Part shown: piece by piece, positions 17,097 to 18,909 of the stretch
Numbering within the stretch: the stretch's first letter is position 1
How the letters are laid out: every line of letters begins with the position of its first letter
DNA from: Clostridia bacterium
GTDB taxonomy: Bacteria > Bacillota_A > Clostridia > Christensenellales > Aristaeellaceae
Direction: 5' to 3'
Assembly (NCBI GenBank): GCA_017432405.1
Contig: JAFRJF010000231.1
Coordinates: 1-18,909 of the forward strand
Length of the DNA stretch: 18,909 bases
Notes under the pieces: generated by a model
Databases searched by the model: none
Seen by the model: the letters and a program-made list of their open reading frames with translations, nothing else
Told to the model about the DNA's origin: nothing
Made by a program: the position numbers and the translations under genes

Positions 17097-18044
17097 CTAC
17101 AGAAGTCCGTCTTCGCCCAGGGCCTTGGTGACCCGGTCGGCGGCCAGCACCAGGATCAGGCCCACCAGCGACTGGAACAGGCCCACGGCGGTGGCGCGGC
17201 TGAAATTGCTGCCCGCCAGGCCCTTTTCGTAGATGTAGATGGCCAACTGGTACTGGAAGTCCTTCACCTGCACGTTGCCGAAGGAGTCCAGGCGCTCGAA
17301 GTTGGAGCCCATCACCCGGCCCAGGTTCATGATCAGCAGCGTCACCATCGTGCCCCGGATGCCCGGCAGCGTCACGTTCCAGATCTTGCGCCAGCGTCCC
17401 GCGCCGTCGATGGTGGCCGCCTCGTAGAGGTCCGGGCTGATGCCGGTGATGGCCGCCAGGTAGATGATGGAGCCCCAGCCCATGTTCTGCCACACGCCGA
17501 TCAGCAGGTAGGTGACCGCCCAGTGCCACTTTTCCGTCAGGAACGGTATGCCCTTGTCGATGGCCCCCATATTCCGAAGCAGTATGTTCACCAGGCCGGT
17601 CTCGGGCTTGAACAGCGACAGCGCCACGCTGGCGATGATGACCCAGGAAAGGAAGTGGGGCAGGTACAGCACCGTCTGGCTGACCTTTTTGAAGCGGTTG
17701 AAGCGCAGCTCGTTCAGCAGCAGCGCCAATATGATCGGCACCGGGAAGCCCAGTATCAGATCCAGGAAGTTGAACGCCAGTGAGTTCTTCAGCGCCCGCA
17801 GGAAGTCCTTGTCCTTGAATATCTTCTGGAAGTTCTCCATGCCCACCCAGGCGCTGCCCGCGTAGCCCTTCGCGGGCTTGTAGTTCATAAACGCGATGCG
17901 CAGGCCCGGATACGCGGCATACTTGAACAGCAGGACAAAGGCCACCGGAACCAGCAGCATCACGTACAGCTGCCAGTTGCTCTTGACATAGGATCCCAGT
18001 TCCCGCCTGCGCTCTCCCTTTGACATCATCGTCGTCCTGGCCAT
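17097..18044 (-). CDS. lplB: Carbohydrate ABC transporter permease, LplB/YteP type
   Basis: Integral membrane subunit, 315 residues from the ATG at 18044. First membrane segment about residues 26-45 (LYVMLLVPVAFVLLFKYAAY), then PGLRIAFMNY, the usual beginning of the LplB subfamily. The EAA loop is EAATIDGAGRWRKIWNVTLP, from E208. A GTG start at 18077 would add 11 residues, but GGCGGGAG stands six bases before the ATG, so the shorter start is chosen. With LplC it forms the channel pair. The 130 bases between it and the upstream GH112 gene hold a promoter, so it can be transcribed apart from the phosphorylase. Confidence 0.93.
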   Translation of the reverse strand: MARTTMMSKGERRRELGSYVKSNWQLYVMLLVPVAFVLLFKYAAYPGLRIAFMNYKPAKGYAGSAWVGMENFQKIFKDKDFLRALKNSLAFNFLDLILGFPVPIILALLLNELRFNRFKKVSQTVLYLPHFLSWVIIASVALSLFKPETGLVNILLRNMGAIDKGIPFLTEKWHWAVTYLLIGVWQNMGWGSIIYLAAITGISPDLYEAATIDGAGRWRKIWNVTLPGIRGTMVTLLIMNLGRVMGSNFERLDSFGNVQVKDFQYQLAIYIYEKGLAGSNFSRATAVGLFQSLVGLILVLAADRVTKALGEDGLL

Positions 18045-18094
18045 GTCTTCTCCCGCCTTTCCTTCGCAAATTGACACATACTAATTCTATGATT

Positions 18095-18123
18095 ATTATA
18101 TCGTTAATTTTTAGTCATTTCCA
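18095..18123 (-). promoter_or_regulatory. Likely sigma-A promoter of the lplB-lplC-binding protein operon
   Basis: On the - strand, TATAAT (perfect -10, + coordinates 18095-18100) with TGGAAA (-35, 18118-18123) at 17-base spacing. The region is strikingly AT-rich compared with its surroundings. The leader to the ATG at 18044 would be about 45 bases. Confidence 0.65.
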
Positions 18124-18146
18124 GCCAATTTCAAACTTTTTCTGTG

Positions 18147-18171
18147 CGGTTATGATCATTTAAACGGTTAT
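18147..18171. promoter_or_regulatory. Direct repeat CGGTTAT upstream of lplB promoter: possible activator site
   Basis: CGGTTAT at 18147-18153 and again at 18165-18171, 18 bases apart start to start. They lie about 25-50 bases upstream of the -35 box on the - strand, where AraC-type activators often bind direct repeats. Seven-base repeats can occur by chance. Confidence 0.25.
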
Positions 18172-18174
18172 CCT

Positions 18175-18909
18175 CTAAACCGCTATGAATTTCATTTCCC
18201 CGGCCTCCAGCGAGACGGCCATCCGCCCCTCCGGCCAACAGGCTTCGGCCTGCACTGCCTCATCCCCGTTGTTCATGAGCACCAGCGTTTGGGAGGCCGG
18301 GAACCAGGCCGTTTCCACCAGCGGGTGGCTGCATATACCCGCCGCGCCGGCCTGGGCGTCCGTCAGGCACAGCAGCATCTCCAGCAGCATCCTGGCCGAC
18401 GCCGGGCTGTACACAAAGCCGCTGAGCCAGGCAGTCCTGCCCCGGCCAAAGCGACGAAGGGTCATCTGCGGGGCTCCGTCTGATTCCGCCAGCACCTGCA
18501 CGTCAGGCGCGATCAGGCGGGCGTGCTGAACGCGCCCCAGCGCCTCCTGATGCACCTCAAAGGGCGGCGCCTTCTCCACCTCGAAGTCCCAGGGCGCATG
18601 GCAGGCATAGGAGCCGTCGTCCACGTCCACGCCCAGCACGTGGGCCAGCCTCAGGCAGGTGTCGCCGCCGGGGCAGGCCGAGGGCTCGCCCACGCCGATG
18701 AACGCGCCGCCTTCGTGGACAAAACGGGTCAGCGCCGCGACCAGGCCAGGATCGCGCCAGGCGTCGCCGCCGCTCCAGGCGTCGCCGGCAAAGCCCGCGT
18801 TGATCACCACGTCCACGCCGTCTAGTCCGCCGCTACGGGCCTGTTCAAAGTCGGTGAAGCGCACGTCCACCGGCAGGCCGGAAAGCGCCTCGGTGATGTG
18901 GATCAGGGG
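18175..18909 (-). CDS. GH112 beta-galactoside phosphorylase, C-terminal part (5' end outside window)
   Basis: The frame is open to the window edge, giving 244 residues; full-length members have roughly 720, so about two thirds is missing. The piece holds the glutamine-amidotransferase-like middle domain (DVRFTDFE, VDVVINAGFAGDAWSGG, FVHEGGAFIGVGEPSA, LRLAHVLGVDVD) and the small C-terminal beta domain (TLVLMNNGDEAVQAE). Known GH112 enzymes phosphorolyse galacto-N-biose and lacto-N-biose, or D-galactosyl-beta-1,4-L-rhamnose (first found in Clostridium phytofermentans), giving galactose 1-phosphate. The residues that choose between these lie in the missing N-terminal barrel. Pectin-type neighbours make the galactosyl-rhamnose activity attractive, but this is inference. 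It is cytoplasmic and is followed by the transporter operon. Confidence 0.85.
   Translation of the reverse strand, partial: PLIHITEALSGLPVDVRFTDFEQARSGGLDGVDVVINAGFAGDAWSGGDAWRDPGLVAALTRFVHEGGAFIGVGEPSACPGGDTCLRLAHVLGVDVDDGSYACHAPWDFEVEKAPPFEVHQEALGRVQHARLIAPDVQVLAESDGAPQMTLRRFGRGRTAWLSGFVYSPASARMLLEMLLCLTDAQAGAAGICSHPLVETAWFPASQTLVLMNNGDEAVQAEACWPEGRMAVSLEAGEMKFIAV

Noticed and set aside
16174..18069. Long - strand frame of 631 codons overlapping both permease genes
   Set aside because: It runs through two well-supported genes in another frame and has no recognisable motif.
18072..18087. TGACACATACTAATTC resembles the start of hairpin repeat copy A (902-917) with one mismatch
   Set aside because: No inverted arm follows, and a 16-base match with one mismatch is expected a few times by chance in a window of this size.

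Overview
The window is a GC-rich, gene-dense piece of a bacterial chromosome. The best guess is an uncultured anaerobic clostridium (Bacillota). The reasons are a GSI-alpha type glutamine synthetase next to an ANTAR regulator and glutamate synthase (a clostridial arrangement), strong AGGAGG-type ribosome binding sites, and LplA/B/C/D-type sugar genes. No species can be named from the sequence. No RNA gene, CRISPR array, insertion sequence or origin is visible, and no gene-free stretch exceeds 300 bases.

Left half, + strand (2..9057), a glutamine hub: the 3' two thirds of glnA, a small ANTAR-domain RNA-binding regulator, gltB and gltD (glutamate synthase large and small subunits) and pyrG (CTP synthase). 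gltB/gltD overlap by 8 bases and gltD/pyrG by 4, so these three are translationally coupled. GlnA makes glutamine, and GltBD and PyrG both spend it. The 159-base gap before gltB holds a palindromic element followed by eight copies of a 7-bp repeat.

Middle, + strand (9175..14385): glgX (glycogen debranching) with its own promoter. It is followed by a carbohydrate operon with its own promoter and a perfect palindrome over the -35 box: lplD (GH4 alpha-galacturonidase), a cytoplasmic polysaccharide deacetylase and a CE12 acetylesterase.

Right, - strand (14483..18909), converging on the middle block: a partial GH112 beta-galactoside phosphorylase, two ABC permeases (LplB and LplC types) and an abundant-type secreted solute-binding protein. 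Together the right half reads as uptake and intracellular breakdown of acetylated pectic oligosaccharides, plausibly from rhamnogalacturonan I: transporter, deacetylation, removal of galacturonate and phosphorolysis of a galactoside.

The most unusual feature is a family of short repeats lying inside conserved genes. A 24-base unit occurs in frame in gltB and in glgX, and a longer 102-base palindromic insertion in gltB carries another copy. Each seems to add 8 or 34 residues at positions where the protein family has none. This resembles the coding-region palindromic elements of Rickettsia, but the sequence is unrelated as far as I can tell. A second family, a 17-bp-arm hairpin, sits at the 3' ends of genes.
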